NCBI GenBank assembly: GCA_947591605.1
Contig: CANQDF010000001.1
Coordinates: 62,001-126,000, forward strand
Reading direction: 5' to 3'
DNA length: 64,000 bases
From: an uncultured Clostridia bacterium
Lineage (GTDB): Bacteria > Bacillota > Clostridia > Lachnospirales > CAG-274
In this document: positions 9,125 to 18,833 of the stretch, in pieces
Layout of the letters: every line of letters begins with the position of its first letter
Numbering within the stretch: position 1 is the first letter of the stretch
Notes under the pieces: model-generated
The model's database searches: none
Seen by the model: only the letters and a program-made list of their open reading frames with translations
Told to the model about the DNA's origin: nothing
Translations under genes and position numbers: made by a program

Positions 9125-9919
9125 ATGGAAATTTTTACAATGCAGTTTATGCAGAGGGCGCTTATAACGGCGGTTTTTATTTCGGTAATAACGCCGCTTA
9201 TAGGCAATGTTATAGTTTTAAAAAGGCTCTCCACCATAGGCGATGCGCTCTCGCACGCAGGCCTTGCGGGCGTTACCATAGGCTTATGTGCAAGCGTTAA
9301 CCCCGTATTGAGCGCAGTTGCGGTATCGGTGCTTGCGGCAGTTACAATAGAGTATATAAGGCGGGCTTTTCCCAATTATGCGGAGCTTGCAACGGCAATA
9401 GTGCTTTCCTTTGGAGTGGGGCTTGCTGCGGTATTTTCGGGCTTTGTAAAAAACTCCGCCGACCTTAACAGCTTTCTTTTCGGCTCGATAGTTGCCATAT
9501 CGGATTTTGAAATGTGGACGGTAATACTGCTTTCGGCAGTTGTTATAGCCGCCTCCTTTCTGCTTTACAGGGAGCTGTTTTATGTGACCTTTGACGAGGA
9601 GGGCGCAGCGCTTTCGGGTGTGCCCGTAAAAAGCGTAAACCTTATATTTACAATACTTACGGCAATAGTTGTATCCGTTGCTTCAAGGACGGTGGGCGTG
9701 CTTGTCATATCCTCGCTTATGGTGGTACCCGTTGCATGTGCCATGCTTATTTCAAAAAGCTATAAACAGAATATAATATTTTCGGTCATATTTGCACTTT
9801 GCTTTACAATAACGGGGCTTATAATAACTGCCTTTAAGGATATAAAGCCGGGAGGCACCATAGTGCTTACAGGCATAGCGGTGCTTATTGTGCTTTTGCT
9901 TATGCGCCCCAAAAGATAA
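9125..9919 (+). CDS. Metal ABC transporter permease, ZnuB/TroB type
   Basis: Membrane channel subunit of the metal importer, 264 residues, mostly hydrophobic, with about eight predicted helices. The ABC-3 family block LKRLSTIGDALSHAGLAGV is clear near residues 36-54. The ATG at 9125 follows AAGGAGGG; an upstream in-frame ATG at 9080 would overlap the ATPase gene and lacks a ribosome site. The following CBS-domain gene starts eleven bases later and may be in the same transcript. Confidence 0.9.
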   Translation: MEIFTMQFMQRALITAVFISVITPLIGNVIVLKRLSTIGDALSHAGLAGVTIGLCASVNPVLSAVAVSVLAAVTIEYIRRAFPNYAELATAIVLSFGVGLAAVFSGFVKNSADLNSFLFGSIVAISDFEMWTVILLSAVVIAASFLLYRELFYVTFDEEGAALSGVPVKSVNLIFTILTAIVVSVASRTVGVLVISSLMVVPVACAMLISKSYKQNIIFSVIFALCFTITGLIITAFKDIKPGGTIVLTGIAVLIVLLLMRPKR

Positions 9920-9930
9920 GGAGGTTAATT

Positions 9931-10665
9931 ATGTACGAAACGGAGGATTTTGTATCAAACGGAGATAAATTTCTGGAGCTTTACAGACAGCTTGAAAGAG
10001 AGGGCAGGAGGGTCTATTTTCCCAATGCGGCGGATAACGAAAATATCATAGGCAGGCTTATGAATGTGCCACAGCTGCAGCATTATAAGGATGACATAGA
10101 CTATTGCAGGGTGGTGCGCAACTTTCTTGTACATAACCCAAGGGTAAAGGGCGGATACGCCGTTGTACCCTCGGACGAGCTGATAGATTTTATGCAGCAG
10201 TGCGTGGACAGGATAAAAAGTCCCCTTAAGGCAATAGACTACGCAATAAAGATAAACAATATGTACACGGCGGCTCTCAGCTCTCGTGTTATAGATGTTA
10301 TAAGGCATATGCACACAAACGGCTTCACACATGTGCCGGTAATGGAGGACAACAGGCTTATAGGTGTTTTCAGCGCAAATGTTCTCTTCGGGTACCTTGC
10401 GGGGGCAGGCATAGACGATATAACCCTTGATGCAAGGATGGAGCAGTTTGTCGAGCATATAGCGCTTAACAACCATACAAACGAGTATTTTATTTTTATG
10501 TCGAGGGATACCACGCTTTACGAGATATCAAGGCGTTTTAAAATAGACGCAAAAACAATGAAACAGCTGTGCGCCGTTTTTTTGACCGAAAACGGCAAAA
10601 GCGACGAGTGCGTGCTTGCCATGATAACGCCTTATTCCCTCCTGAGGGATGCGCCTGCATACTGA
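9931..10665 (+). CDS. CBS-domain protein
   Basis: Cytoplasmic protein of 244 residues. Residues 1-75 form an N-terminal domain I do not recognise; about 78-240 contain a CBS pair (RVIDVIRHMHTNGFTHVPVMEDNRLIGVF, then a weaker second copy near YFIFMSRDTTLYEISRRFK). CBS pairs usually bind adenine nucleotides and act as regulators. No catalytic domain is fused. A strong AAGGAGG site precedes the ATG. Its position behind a metal transporter may mean a regulatory link, but that is inference only. Confidence 0.75.
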   Translation: MYETEDFVSNGDKFLELYRQLEREGRRVYFPNAADNENIIGRLMNVPQLQHYKDDIDYCRVVRNFLVHNPRVKGGYAVVPSDELIDFMQQCVDRIKSPLKAIDYAIKINNMYTAALSSRVIDVIRHMHTNGFTHVPVMEDNRLIGVFSANVLFGYLAGAGIDDITLDARMEQFVEHIALNNHTNEYFIFMSRDTTLYEISRRFKIDAKTMKQLCAVFLTENGKSDECVLAMITPYSLLRDAPAY

Positions 10666-10704
10666 TATGTAAAAAAATTTGTATAATTTATATAACAATA
10701 AAAG

Positions 10705-10733
10705 TTGCAATAATCTGTAAATTGAGTTATTAT
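10705..10733 (+). promoter_or_regulatory. Sigma-A promoter for hprK
   Basis: TTGCAA (10705-10710), 17-base spacer, TATTAT (10728-10733), 40 bases upstream of the hprK start. Confidence 0.6.
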
Positions 10734-10773
10734 AAAAAATAACGGCAAACTACTAAGGATTGGAGAACTGATA

Positions 10774-11694
10774 ATGTATTCGGTCAAAATTGAAGATATG
10801 GTCAAGGAGTTTGACCTTAAAAATCTTACAGAGGATATATCCCTTGAGGGCAGAGTTATAGAAACTGCGGAGGTAAATCGTCCCGCATTGCAGCTTGCAG
10901 GCTTTTTTGATTATTTTGAGTGCGAGAGAGTGCAGATAATAGGCATTGTCGAATATACCTATTTAAGCAAGCTTGCGCCCGAGTTCAGGCTGGAAACCCT
11001 TGCAAAGCTCTTTGAATATAAGATGCCTTGCGTAGTTATATCGAGAGGGCTGGAGCCTCACCCCGAGATGCTCTTTTATGCAAGGGAGAGCGGCGTGCCT
11101 ATTTTACAGACTCAGACGACCACGTCGGAGTTTATGGGTGAGCTTTTAAAGTGGCTCAGGGTGCAGCTTGCCGAAAGGACTACGATACACGGCGTATTGC
11201 TGGACGTTTACGGAGAGGGTCTGCTGATAACGGGCGAGAGCGGCATAGGCAAAAGCGAGGCTGCTCTGGAGCTTATAAAAAGAGGCCACAGACTTGTTGC
11301 CGATGATGCGGTGGAGATAAAAAAGGTTTCCTATACAACGCTTGAGGGCAGCTGCCCCGAGCTTATAAGGTACTTTATAGAGGTAAGAGGCATAGGCATA
11401 ATAAATGTAAAGCAGATGTTCGGTGTGCAGTCGGTAAAGGATACCCAGGAGATAGACCTTGTTGTGCGCTTTGAAACATGGGAAAAGGGCAAGCAGTACG
11501 ACAGGATAGGCCTTACCGAGGAGTATATGGATATACTGGGCAAGCAGGTCGTGTGCAACACCGTGCCTATCCGCCCCGGACGTAACCTGGCTATGCTCTG
11601 CGAGGCAGCCGCTGTCAACAGAAGACAGAAAAAGATGGGCTACAACGCCGCACAGGCACTTAACGACGCTATAATGAAAACTATGGGAGTATAA
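10774..11694 (+). CDS. hprK: HPr kinase/phosphorylase
   Basis: Bifunctional enzyme that phosphorylates and dephosphorylates the regulatory serine (Ser46) of HPr and Crh, setting carbon catabolite repression in low-GC Gram-positives. The 306-residue protein has the N-terminal domain (1-130), the P-loop GESGIGKSE (about 153-161), ADDAVEI, and the HPrK signature VRGIGIINVKQMFG. Two HPr-like candidate targets occur in the window (15461 and 24274) and both lack the phosphotransferase His. The gene heads a cluster running through glucokinase, murB, rapZ, whiA and the first HPr-like gene. It has its own promoter at 10705. Confidence 0.95.
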   Translation: MYSVKIEDMVKEFDLKNLTEDISLEGRVIETAEVNRPALQLAGFFDYFECERVQIIGIVEYTYLSKLAPEFRLETLAKLFEYKMPCVVISRGLEPHPEMLFYARESGVPILQTQTTTSEFMGELLKWLRVQLAERTTIHGVLLDVYGEGLLITGESGIGKSEAALELIKRGHRLVADDAVEIKKVSYTTLEGSCPELIRYFIEVRGIGIINVKQMFGVQSVKDTQEIDLVVRFETWEKGKQYDRIGLTEEYMDILGKQVVCNTVPIRPGRNLAMLCEAAAVNRRQKKMGYNAAQALNDAIMKTMGV

Positions 11695-11734
11695 TAACAG
11701 ACATAAAAAGCAATATAGTTAAAGGAGAAATATT

Positions 11735-12685
11735 ATGTATTATTTTGGTGTGGATATCGGCGGTACCAATATTTCCGCAGGTATCATAGACGGTAAATAT
11801 AAGATGACGGACAAGGCATGCACCCCCACCATACAGGGCAGGAGCCATAAGGATATACTTGAGGATGCCGCAAAGCTGTGCTTGAGCCTTGCCGAAAAAA
11901 ACGAGATACCTCTTGACAAGATAAACTCTGTGGGCATAGGTCTGCCCGGTCTTGTGGATACAAAAAAGGGCAAGCTTATTTATGCAAATAATCTGTCCTT
12001 TGACCACATAGATATAATTAAGGAGTTCAAAAAGTTCATCGACAAGCCGATATATATAGAAAACGACGCCAACTGCGCCGCCATAGGCGAAATGATGTGC
12101 GGTGCGGCACACGGCAACAAAAACGTTATTTATATAACCCTGGGCACCGGTGTGGGCGCAGGCATAATACTTAACGGCAAGGTGTTCCGAGGCGCCTTCG
12201 GAGGCGGCGGTGAGGCAGGCCATATGGTCATAATGGCCGAGGGGGAGCTTTGCACCTGCGGCAGAAAGGGCTGCTGGGAGGCATATGCCTCTGCCACAGC
12301 ATTGAGGCGTGAGGGCAGGATAGCCGCAGCAAAGTATCCCAACAGTGAGATATACAGGCTTGTGGACGGCAATATAAAGCTGATAGACGCAAAAACGGTG
12401 TTTGATGCGGCAGACCTCAACGATGAGGTGGCTATGGAAATAATAGATACCTATTCCAAGCATCTTGCAATAGGCATTGTAAACCTTGTAAACATATTCC
12501 AGCCCGAAACGGTCGTTATAGGCGGAGGTATATGTGCTCAGGGCGACAGGGTAATTGAGCCTGTAAACAACATTTTAAAGGAAAAGGTATACGGAGGCGT
12601 GCTGAAAACAAAGCTTGCGGTCGCTACGCTCGGCAACGATGCAGGCATTGTGGGAGCCGCTCTGCTGTTTAAAAATTTTGATTGA
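11735..12685 (+). CDS. glcK: ROK family glucokinase
   Basis: Phosphorylates glucose with ATP; the ROK family also includes sugar repressors but this 316-residue protein has no HTH domain. Visible motifs are the ATP loop DIGGTNISAG (residues 5-14), the ROK signature region GTGVGAGIILNGKVFRGA, the HMVI/ExGH-type block GGGGEAGHMVI, and the zinc motif CTCGRKGCWE. An AAAGGAG site precedes the ATG. It lies directly behind hprK, fitting a role in sugar catabolism and its control. Confidence 0.9.
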   Translation: MYYFGVDIGGTNISAGIIDGKYKMTDKACTPTIQGRSHKDILEDAAKLCLSLAEKNEIPLDKINSVGIGLPGLVDTKKGKLIYANNLSFDHIDIIKEFKKFIDKPIYIENDANCAAIGEMMCGAAHGNKNVIYITLGTGVGAGIILNGKVFRGAFGGGGEAGHMVIMAEGELCTCGRKGCWEAYASATALRREGRIAAAKYPNSEIYRLVDGNIKLIDAKTVFDAADLNDEVAMEIIDTYSKHLAIGIVNLVNIFQPETVVIGGGICAQGDRVIEPVNNILKEKVYGGVLKTKLAVATLGNDAGIVGAALLFKNFD

Positions 12686-12698
12686 CGGATGTGATATA

Positions 12699-13601
12699 AT
12701 GATCGATGCAAGGCTTTTTGAGGCGGTATTTTCGCCCGATAAAATAAGGCTTGACGAGCCTATGAGCGCCCATACCACCTTCAGGACGGGAGGCAGTGCG
12801 GATATAATGCTGCTGCCCTCCGAAACCGAGGAGATAGCAAGGGCAGCAGAAATTTGCGGTGAAAACGGCATACCGTACTGTATTATAGGCAACGGCAGCA
12901 ACCTCCTTGTAGCCGATAAGGGCATAAGGGGTGCGGTAATAAAGCTGGGCAGAGGCTTTTCTAAAGTGTCGGTATCGGGCTGTACCGTTGCTGCTCAGGC
13001 GGGCGCACTGCTTTCCTCGGCGGCAAATGCGGCTTTGAAGCACAGCCTTAAGGGTATGGAGTTTGCATCGGGTATTCCCGGCAGCGTAGGCGGTGCGGTA
13101 TGTATGAACGCAGGCGCCTACGGCGGAGAGATGAAGGATGTTGTAAAAGAGGTAAAGGTGCTTTGCGGCGGCAGGGTAAAAAGCCTGTCAAATGCGGAGG
13201 CGGGCTTTGTATACCGCAGCAGCCGCATAATGCAGGAGGGTATGATAGTGCTTGAAATGTCGGCTGAGCTTGAAGAGGGCAGCTATGACGAGATAAAGGC
13301 GCTTATGGATGACCTTAACGAAAGGCGCCGTACAAAGCAGCCTGTCGATAAGCCCAGCGCAGGCAGCACTTTTAAACGCCCCGAGGGCAATTTTGCAGGC
13401 AGGCTTATAGAGGAGGCAGGCTTAAGAGGCTTTTCCGTCGGCGGCGCACAGGTAAGCGAGAAGCACTGCGGCTTTGTGATAAACAAGGGCGGCGCATCAA
13501 GCAGCGATATAATCGAGCTTATAGATATAATAAAAAAGAGGGTTTTTGAGTCCTCGGGCATAATGCTTGAGGAGGAGGTACGTAAAATAGGCGAGTTTTG
13601 A
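12699..13601 (+). CDS. murB: UDP-N-acetylenolpyruvoylglucosamine reductase
   Basis: Reduces UDP-GlcNAc-enolpyruvate to UDP-MurNAc with NADPH and FAD in peptidoglycan synthesis. The 300-residue protein shows the FAD-binding PCMH fold (GNGSNLLVADKGIRG, GIPGSVGGAVCMNAGAYGGE) and the C-terminal catalytic part (RRRTKQPVDKPSAGSTFKRP, with the proton-donor Ser in SAGSTFK). The ATG at 12699 gives the normal N-terminus; the longer frame overlaps glcK. Upstream GGATGTGAT is a weak ribosome site. murB-rapZ-whiA order is common in Clostridia. Confidence 0.93.
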   Translation: MIDARLFEAVFSPDKIRLDEPMSAHTTFRTGGSADIMLLPSETEEIARAAEICGENGIPYCIIGNGSNLLVADKGIRGAVIKLGRGFSKVSVSGCTVAAQAGALLSSAANAALKHSLKGMEFASGIPGSVGGAVCMNAGAYGGEMKDVVKEVKVLCGGRVKSLSNAEAGFVYRSSRIMQEGMIVLEMSAELEEGSYDEIKALMDDLNERRRTKQPVDKPSAGSTFKRPEGNFAGRLIEEAGLRGFSVGGAQVSEKHCGFVINKGGASSSDIIELIDIIKKRVFESSGIMLEEEVRKIGEF

Positions 13602-13614
13602 CGGGAGTGGTTGG

Positions 13615-14478
13615 ATGAGATTTTTAATAGTTACAGGTATGTCGGGAGCGGGCAAAAGTACGGTACTCAAATTTCTTGAGGACGTAGGGTACTTTTGTGT
13701 GGATAACCTCCCTCCGGGGCTTATATCCAAGTTTGCGGAGCTTTGCGAGGCAAGCAGCGATATAGAAAACGTTGCTCTCGGTATAGATATAAGGGGAGGC
13801 AAGCTGTTCCGTGACCTTTTCGGCTGCATATCCGAGCTTAAAAGCGAAACTACCAAGTTTGAGGTGCTCTTTATGGACAGCTCGGACGAGGTGCTGTTAA
13901 AACGCTATAAGGAAACAAGACGTTCTCATCCGCTTGCAAGGGGCGACCTTGCCACCGTCGGCATAAAAAGAGAGCGTGAGCTGCTCAGGGATATAAAACA
14001 GAGGTCCGATTATATAATAGATACAAGCCATATGCTTACAAGGCATTTGAGAGCCCATCTGGGAGAGATGTTTGTTGAAAACAAAAAGTTTGACAGCCTT
14101 GTGATAACCGTTATGAGCTTTGGCTTTAAGTACGGAATACCCCACGATGCGGATCTTGTGTTTGATGTGCGCTTTTTGCCCAATCCGTTTTATGTTGCGG
14201 AGCTTAAAACGCATACCGGCAACGATGTTGCGGTAAGAGATTTTGTAATGCAGTTTGAGGAGGCAAAAACCTTTTTGGATATGCTGAACAAGATGCTGGA
14301 GTTTCTTATACCAAACTACATCAAGGAGGGCAAAAACCAGCTTGTTATAGCCATAGGCTGTACGGGCGGCAAGCACAGGAGCGTTACCTTTGCAAACGAT
14401 GTATGCGCAAATCTTAAAAAGTCCGGACACAGTGCGGTAATTGCGCACAGGGATATTGACAAAGACTCAAAGAGGTAG
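13615..14478 (+). CDS. rapZ: RNase adapter RapZ / YvcJ nucleotide-binding protein
   Basis: P-loop protein of the RapZ/YvcJ family (287 residues), an RNA-binding adapter and nucleotide-binding regulator. Walker A is GMSGAGKST (residues 8-16), followed by the family block LEDVGYFCVDNLPP, and the C-terminal domain carries FGFKYGIPHDADLVFDVRFLPNP and GCTGGKHRSV. The usual next gene in this cluster, yvcK/mgfK, is absent; whiA follows after 63 bases. Stop is TAG. Confidence 0.92.
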   Translation: MRFLIVTGMSGAGKSTVLKFLEDVGYFCVDNLPPGLISKFAELCEASSDIENVALGIDIRGGKLFRDLFGCISELKSETTKFEVLFMDSSDEVLLKRYKETRRSHPLARGDLATVGIKRERELLRDIKQRSDYIIDTSHMLTRHLRAHLGEMFVENKKFDSLVITVMSFGFKYGIPHDADLVFDVRFLPNPFYVAELKTHTGNDVAVRDFVMQFEEAKTFLDMLNKMLEFLIPNYIKEGKNQLVIAIGCTGGKHRSVTFANDVCANLKKSGHSAVIAHRDIDKDSKR

Positions 14479-14541
14479 TATACTTAAAAAAAAGTTTTGG
14501 CTGTTTAAAGCACTACTTTTTATAAAGAAAAGGTGATAAGT

Positions 14542-15459
14542 ATGTCATTTTCCTCCGAGGTAAAGGCGGAGCTGCTCAAGCATACGGATGCGGCAAGGCA
14601 TTGCAGGCTTGCAGCCCTTGGGGCCTTGATAAATATATGCGGCGAGTTCGGCATAGGCAAGGGGGACGATTACCTGCTTATTTCATCCGAAAACGACAGG
14701 GTGACGGAGTTTGCCGCACAGCTTTTATGCGGGCTGTTCGGCAGGCAGTACGACCTTACCTCCTTTGACGAGCGTTCGGCGGTTGTGGTGCTTGGCGAGG
14801 AGGCATACAATGCTCTGTCGGCGGCAGGCTTTGCACGCAGAGGCAGTTTGCTCGAGGAGCAGCCCATAGACCCGCTTGTGGTGTCGTCGGACTGCTGCAA
14901 AAGGGCTTATCTGCGCACGGCATTTATATGCTGCGGTTCCGTTACGGACCCAAGCAAAACCTACCATTTTGAATTTGTAAACAGCGACTATTACCACGCT
15001 CTTGGTTTAAAGCGGCTTATAGCGGATTTTGGCATCGAAGCAAAAATAATCGAGCGTAAGAACCACTATGTGGTTTATTTAAAAGAGGGTGAGCAGATAG
15101 TCGATATGCTCAATCTTATTTCGGCGCATAAAGCGCTTATGGAATATGAAAACAGGCGTATTTTAAAAGAGGTGCGCAATAATGTTAACAGGATCGTAAA
15201 CTGTGAAACCGCAAACCTCAACAAGGTAGTACTAGCCTCGGTAAAACAGCTTGAGGCAATAGAGTACATAATTGACACGGTAGGTATGTCCTATTTGTCA
15301 CCGCAGCTGCGTCAGGCTGCGCAGGTCAGGCTTGATAACCCCGGCTTGAGTCTTAAGGAACTTGGCGAGCTTTTAAGCCCGCCTGTGGGTAAATCGGGCA
15401 TAAACCATAGGTTAAACAAAATTTGCTGCATTGCAAAACAACTTAAGGGGGAAATTTAG
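14542..15459 (+). CDS. whiA: DNA-binding protein WhiA
   Basis: Widely conserved Gram-positive regulator with an N-terminal LAGLIDADG-like fold and a C-terminal HTH; in Bacillus it affects cell division and chromosome segregation, in actinomycetes sporulation. The 305-residue protein begins MSFSSEVKAELL, the family N-terminus, and ends in the HTH (about 215-300, SLKELGELLSPPVGKSGINHRL). The ATG at 14542 is preferred over GTG at 14533 because AAAGGTGAT is correctly spaced. The HPr-like gene starts one base after its stop. Confidence 0.93.
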   Translation: MSFSSEVKAELLKHTDAARHCRLAALGALINICGEFGIGKGDDYLLISSENDRVTEFAAQLLCGLFGRQYDLTSFDERSAVVVLGEEAYNALSAAGFARRGSLLEEQPIDPLVVSSDCCKRAYLRTAFICCGSVTDPSKTYHFEFVNSDYYHALGLKRLIADFGIEAKIIERKNHYVVYLKEGEQIVDMLNLISAHKALMEYENRRILKEVRNNVNRIVNCETANLNKVVLASVKQLEAIEYIIDTVGMSYLSPQLRQAAQVRLDNPGLSLKELGELLSPPVGKSGINHRLNKICCIAKQLKGEI

Positions 15460-15460
15460 C

Positions 15461-15703
15461 ATGGTAAAAAAACAGGTACTTGTAGGCTCCAGTATGGGTG
15501 AAAGACCTATTGCTATGCTGGTGCAGACAGCAAGCAGATTTTCCAGCAGTCTGCATTTGCAGATGGATAACAAAAATGTCAATCTTAAAAGTATTATGGG
15601 TGTAATTTCAATAGGTGCTCTGGGCGGACATGAAGTGGTCATCACCGCCGAGGGCAAGGATGAAGCGGAGGCATGCGACTCCATAGTGGAGTTTCTTGAA
15701 TAA
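15461..15703 (+). CDS. Crh-like HPr protein lacking the active-site His
   Basis: Small HPr-fold protein of 80 residues. In true HPr the phosphocarrier His15 lies in GxHARPA; here the aligned stretch is SSMGERPIA, with Gly in the His position, so it cannot carry phosphate in the PTS. The regulatory serine is intact in NLKSIMGVIS (Ser44). This is the pattern of Crh, which has Gln there in Bacillus and acts only as a CcpA corepressor after HPrK phosphorylation. The gene follows whiA by one base, the same place crh has in Bacillus. The start ATG follows AAGGGGG. Function as an HPrK target is inferred. Confidence 0.88.
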   Translation: MVKKQVLVGSSMGERPIAMLVQTASRFSSSLHLQMDNKNVNLKSIMGVISIGALGGHEVVITAEGKDEAEACDSIVEFLE

Positions 15704-15727
15704 TGCTTGTATTGAATTGGCATAATA

Positions 15728-15960
15728 TTTAACGGCTTGGAACGGGAGGAGTAACCGTAAGTCCTGCATCAGAGAAAGACGCTCGCAGGCTGAAAGGCGT
15801 CTTTGCAAAGGCAGCGGTGAAGGTAGCCCGGGAGCCGGCATACCGAACTGTCGGTAGGTATGTCCGTTTGCGCTGCGTTAAAGCGCTTAAGAGCCCGCTT
15901 TGCGGGAAATAAGGTGGTACCGCGGATACTTTCGCCCTTATAAAGGGGTGAGAGTATCTT
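15728..15960 (+). promoter_or_regulatory. T-box riboswitch, valine tRNA-responsive
   Basis: Leader RNA that senses uncharged tRNA-Val and controls valS by terminator/antiterminator choice. The 14-base T-box AAGGTGGTACCGCG lies at 15911-15924 and its centre pairs with the tRNA acceptor end. An AGAGA stretch (15772-15776) marks stem I. The probable specifier is GTA (Val) at 15823-15825 in GGTGAAGGTAGCC. The terminator is GATACT ... AGTATC (15925-15958) followed by T residues. valS starts at 16000. Confidence 0.92.
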
Positions 15961-15965
15961 TTTTT
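15925..15965 (+). terminator. T-box attenuator terminator
   Basis: GATACTttcgCCCTT pairs with AAGGGgtgagAGTATC and is followed by seven T. Its 5' arm follows the T-box sequence directly, so antiterminator and terminator exclude one another. Confidence 0.85.
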
Positions 15966-15999
15966 GTGAAATTTAAAGCTTAACGGAGGTAACAGACCA

Positions 16000-18633
16000 A
16001 TGAAAAAAGAAATGGCAAAAAGCTATGACCCCTCGATAGAGGAAAAAATATATCAAAGGTGGATGGAAAACGGATATTTTCATGCAGAGGTGGATAAGGA
16101 CAAGGAGCCCTTTACAATAGTTATACCGCCCCCAAATATCACGGGACATCTGCATATGGGTCATGCCCTTGACGAAACCATGCAGGATATACTTATCCGC
16201 TGGAAAAGGATGCAGGGTTACAATACACTTTGGCTGCCCGGCACAGACCATGCCGCCATCTCTACCGAGGTAAAGATAGTCGATCAGATGCGCAGCGAGG
16301 GCCTTACCAAGGAGGATCTCGGCAGAGAGGGCTTCCTTAAAAGGGCATGGAAGTGGAAGGAGGAGTACGGCGGCACTATATTGAATCAGCTTAAAAAGCT
16401 GGGTTCCTCCTGTGACTGGGATAGGGAGCGCTTTACCATGGACGAGGGACTCTCGGATGCGGTGCTTACGGTGTTCTGCAAGCTGTATGAAAAGGGTTAT
16501 ATTTACAGGGGAGAAAAACTTATAAACTGGTGCCCCGTATGCGGAACCACCATTTCCGACGCCGAGGTGGAGCATGAGGAAAAGCAGGGAGGATTCTGGC
16601 ATATTAAGTATCCTATAAAGGGTACGGACAGATTTCTTGAGTTTGCCACCACAAGGCCCGAAACGATGCTGGGAGATACCGCAATTGCCGTACATCCCGA
16701 TGACGAGCGCTATAAGGACATAGTGGGCGGCACATGTATACTGCCGTTTGTAGACAGGGAGATACCCATTATTGCGGACGAGTATGTAGATATGGATTTC
16801 GGTACGGGTGTTGTTAAGATAACGCCCGCACACGACCCAAACGACTTTGAGGTGGGGGAAAGACACAATCTGCCCCGCATAAACATTTTAAACGATGACG
16901 GCACCATAAACGAAAACGGCGGCAAGTTTGAGGGCATGGATCGCTACGAGGCAAGAGAACAGATAATAAAAGAGCTTGACGAGATGGGGCTTTTTATCAA
17001 AAAAGAGGATATAACCCATGCGGTAGGCACACACGACAGGTGCCACAGCGTTATAGAGCCGCTTATTAAAAAGCAGTGGTTTGTAAAAATGGATGAGCTT
17101 GCAAAGCCTGCTCTTGACGTTTATTACAGCGGCGAGCTCAAATTTGTGCCCGACCGCTTCGGCAAGATATACACTCACTGGCTGGAGGATATACGTGACT
17201 GGTGCATATCCAGGCAGCTTTGGTGGGGACACAGGATACCTGCATATTACTGTGACTGCGGCGAGATAGTTGTAAGCAAGACGGCTCCCGAAAAATGTCC
17301 AAAGTGCGGCGGCACGCATCTTGTGCAGGACGAGGACTGCCTTGATACATGGTTCTCCTCGGCGTTATGGCCTTTTTCTACACTGGGCTGGCCCGAAAAA
17401 ACGCCCGAGCTTGAGCATTTTTACCCAACAAGCGTGCTTGTAACGGGCTACGATATTATATTCTTCTGGGTAGTACGTATGGTATTTTCCGCTATGGAGC
17501 AGATGCACGAGGTTCCGTTTAAAACCGTGCTTATACACGGCCTTGTAAGGGATTCTCAGGGCAGAAAGATGAGCAAATCGCTCGGCAACGGCATAGATCC
17601 GCTTGAAATTATCAAGGATTCGGGTGCCGATGCGTTAAGGCTTACGCTTATCACGGGCAATGCACCCGGCAACGATATGCGCTTCTACTACGAGAGGGTG
17701 GAAAACAGCAAAAATTTTGCAAACAAGCTGTGGAATGCGTCAAGGTTTGTTATGATGCACCTAGGCGGCGAGGATCCCGCATTTGACAGGGAGGCACTCA
17801 CGGCAGCCGACCGCTGGATACTCAGCAAGGCAAATTCCCTTGCAAAAAATGTAACGGCAAATCTGGACGCCTTTGAGCTGGGTATAGCCGTGCAGAATGT
17901 ATATGACTTTATCTGGGACGAGTACTGCGACTGGTATATTGAGATGGTAAAGCCCCGTCTTTACAACAAGGAGGACAAGAGCCGCAGCGCAGCCCTGTGG
18001 ACGCTCAGGCATGTGCTTGTAACGGCGCTTAAACTGCTGCATCCGTTTATGCCTTTTGTAACGGAGGAGATATTTACCGCCATACAGGATGAGGAGGAAA
18101 CCATTATGCTCTCCGCATGGCCCGAGTGCAGCGAGGAGTTTGATTTTGCCGAGGACGAAAAATCGGTCGAGCTTATAAAGGAGGCTGTAAAATCCGTAAG
18201 GAATATCCGTGCGGAGATGAATGTTCCGCCAAGCAACAAGGCAAAGGTGTTTGTTGTAAGCGAGAAGCCTTATGTGAGGGATATTTTTGAAAACAGCAAG
18301 GTGTTTTTGCACAACCTTGCCTATGCGAGCGAGGTATCGGTGCAGAGCGATAAAAGCGGTATAGGCAGTGACGCCGTTTCGGTAGTGGTGCATGATGCTG
18401 TCATATATATGCCTTTTGCCGAGCTTGTGGATATTGAAAAGGAAACGGAGCGCCTTAACAAGGAGAGAAACAGGCTTATAAAAGAGGTTGAGCGTGTAGA
18501 GAAGAAGCTCGCAAACGAGGGCTTTGTTTCCAAGGCGCCTCAAAAGGTAATTGATGAGGAAAAGGCAAAGAGAGAAAAATATACGGCAATGCTCTCCGGA
18601 GTGGAAAAGCAGCTTGAAGCATTAAAGAAATGA
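16000..18633 (+). CDS. valS: Valyl-tRNA synthetase
   Basis: Class I synthetase charging tRNA-Val, 877 residues, full length. [15 protein letters not shown] (about 43-57) contains the HIGH-type motif, the editing CP1 domain runs about 150-370 ([19 protein letters not shown]), the second signature is [11 protein letters not shown] (near residue 521), then the anticodon-binding domain, and the C-terminal coiled-coil tRNA-binding arm covers about the last 70 residues ([17 protein letters not shown]). Zinc-type cysteines appear in NWCPVCGT and CPKCGG. Translation starts at ATG with CGGAGGTAAC upstream. Expression is controlled by the T-box at 15728. Confidence 0.97.
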   Translation: MKKEMAKSYDPSIEEKIYQRWMENGYFHAEVDKDKEPFTIVIPPPNITGHLHMGHALDETMQDILIRWKRMQGYNTLWLPGTDHAAISTEVKIVDQMRSEGLTKEDLGREGFLKRAWKWKEEYGGTILNQLKKLGSSCDWDRERFTMDEGLSDAVLTVFCKLYEKGYIYRGEKLINWCPVCGTTISDAEVEHEEKQGGFWHIKYPIKGTDRFLEFATTRPETMLGDTAIAVHPDDERYKDIVGGTCILPFVDREIPIIADEYVDMDFGTGVVKITPAHDPNDFEVGERHNLPRINILNDDGTINENGGKFEGMDRYEAREQIIKELDEMGLFIKKEDITHAVGTHDRCHSVIEPLIKKQWFVKMDELAKPALDVYYSGELKFVPDRFGKIYTHWLEDIRDWCISRQLWWGHRIPAYYCDCGEIVVSKTAPEKCPKCGGTHLVQDEDCLDTWFSSALWPFSTLGWPEKTPELEHFYPTSVLVTGYDIIFFWVVRMVFSAMEQMHEVPFKTVLIHGLVRDSQGRKMSKSLGNGIDPLEIIKDSGADALRLTLITGNAPGNDMRFYYERVENSKNFANKLWNASRFVMMHLGGEDPAFDREALTAADRWILSKANSLAKNVTANLDAFELGIAVQNVYDFIWDEYCDWYIEMVKPRLYNKEDKSRSAALWTLRHVLVTALKLLHPFMPFVTEEIFTAIQDEEETIMLSAWPECSEEFDFAEDEKSVELIKEAVKSVRNIRAEMNVPPSNKAKVFVVSEKPYVRDIFENSKVFLHNLAYASEVSVQSDKSGIGSDAVSVVVHDAVIYMPFAELVDIEKETERLNKERNRLIKEVERVEKKLANEGFVSKAPQKVIDEEKAKREKYTAMLSGVEKQLEALKK

Positions 18634-18658
18634 TTTCGGGTTCCACTTGATATGAGTG

Positions 18659-18687
18659 CCCATAATTGCAGAGGAAAATAATAACTC
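18659..18687 (+). repeat. 29-bp direct repeat, copy 1
   Basis: CCCATAATTGCAGAGGAAAA followed by TAATAACTC occurs here and without a mismatch at 19063-19091. About 375 bases of non-coding sequence lie between the two copies. Confidence 0.85.
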
Positions 18688-18833
18688 TCTGTTTATGGGG
18701 TTTCAAGCTTAAAAGCTTGTGAAATTATTGTTACTTTTCTTGAAGAAAAGTAACCAAAAGACCCGCTACTTCCGAAGCGCGGGGCACGGCTTAGGGGCTC
18801 TAAGTACCGCCCCTAAGAACCCCGTCGATATGT

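Noticed and set aside
15673-15730. Clear promoter for the T-box/valS unit
   Set aside because: TAATAT near 15725 is a possible -10, but I found no -35 at a suitable distance, so I did not list it.
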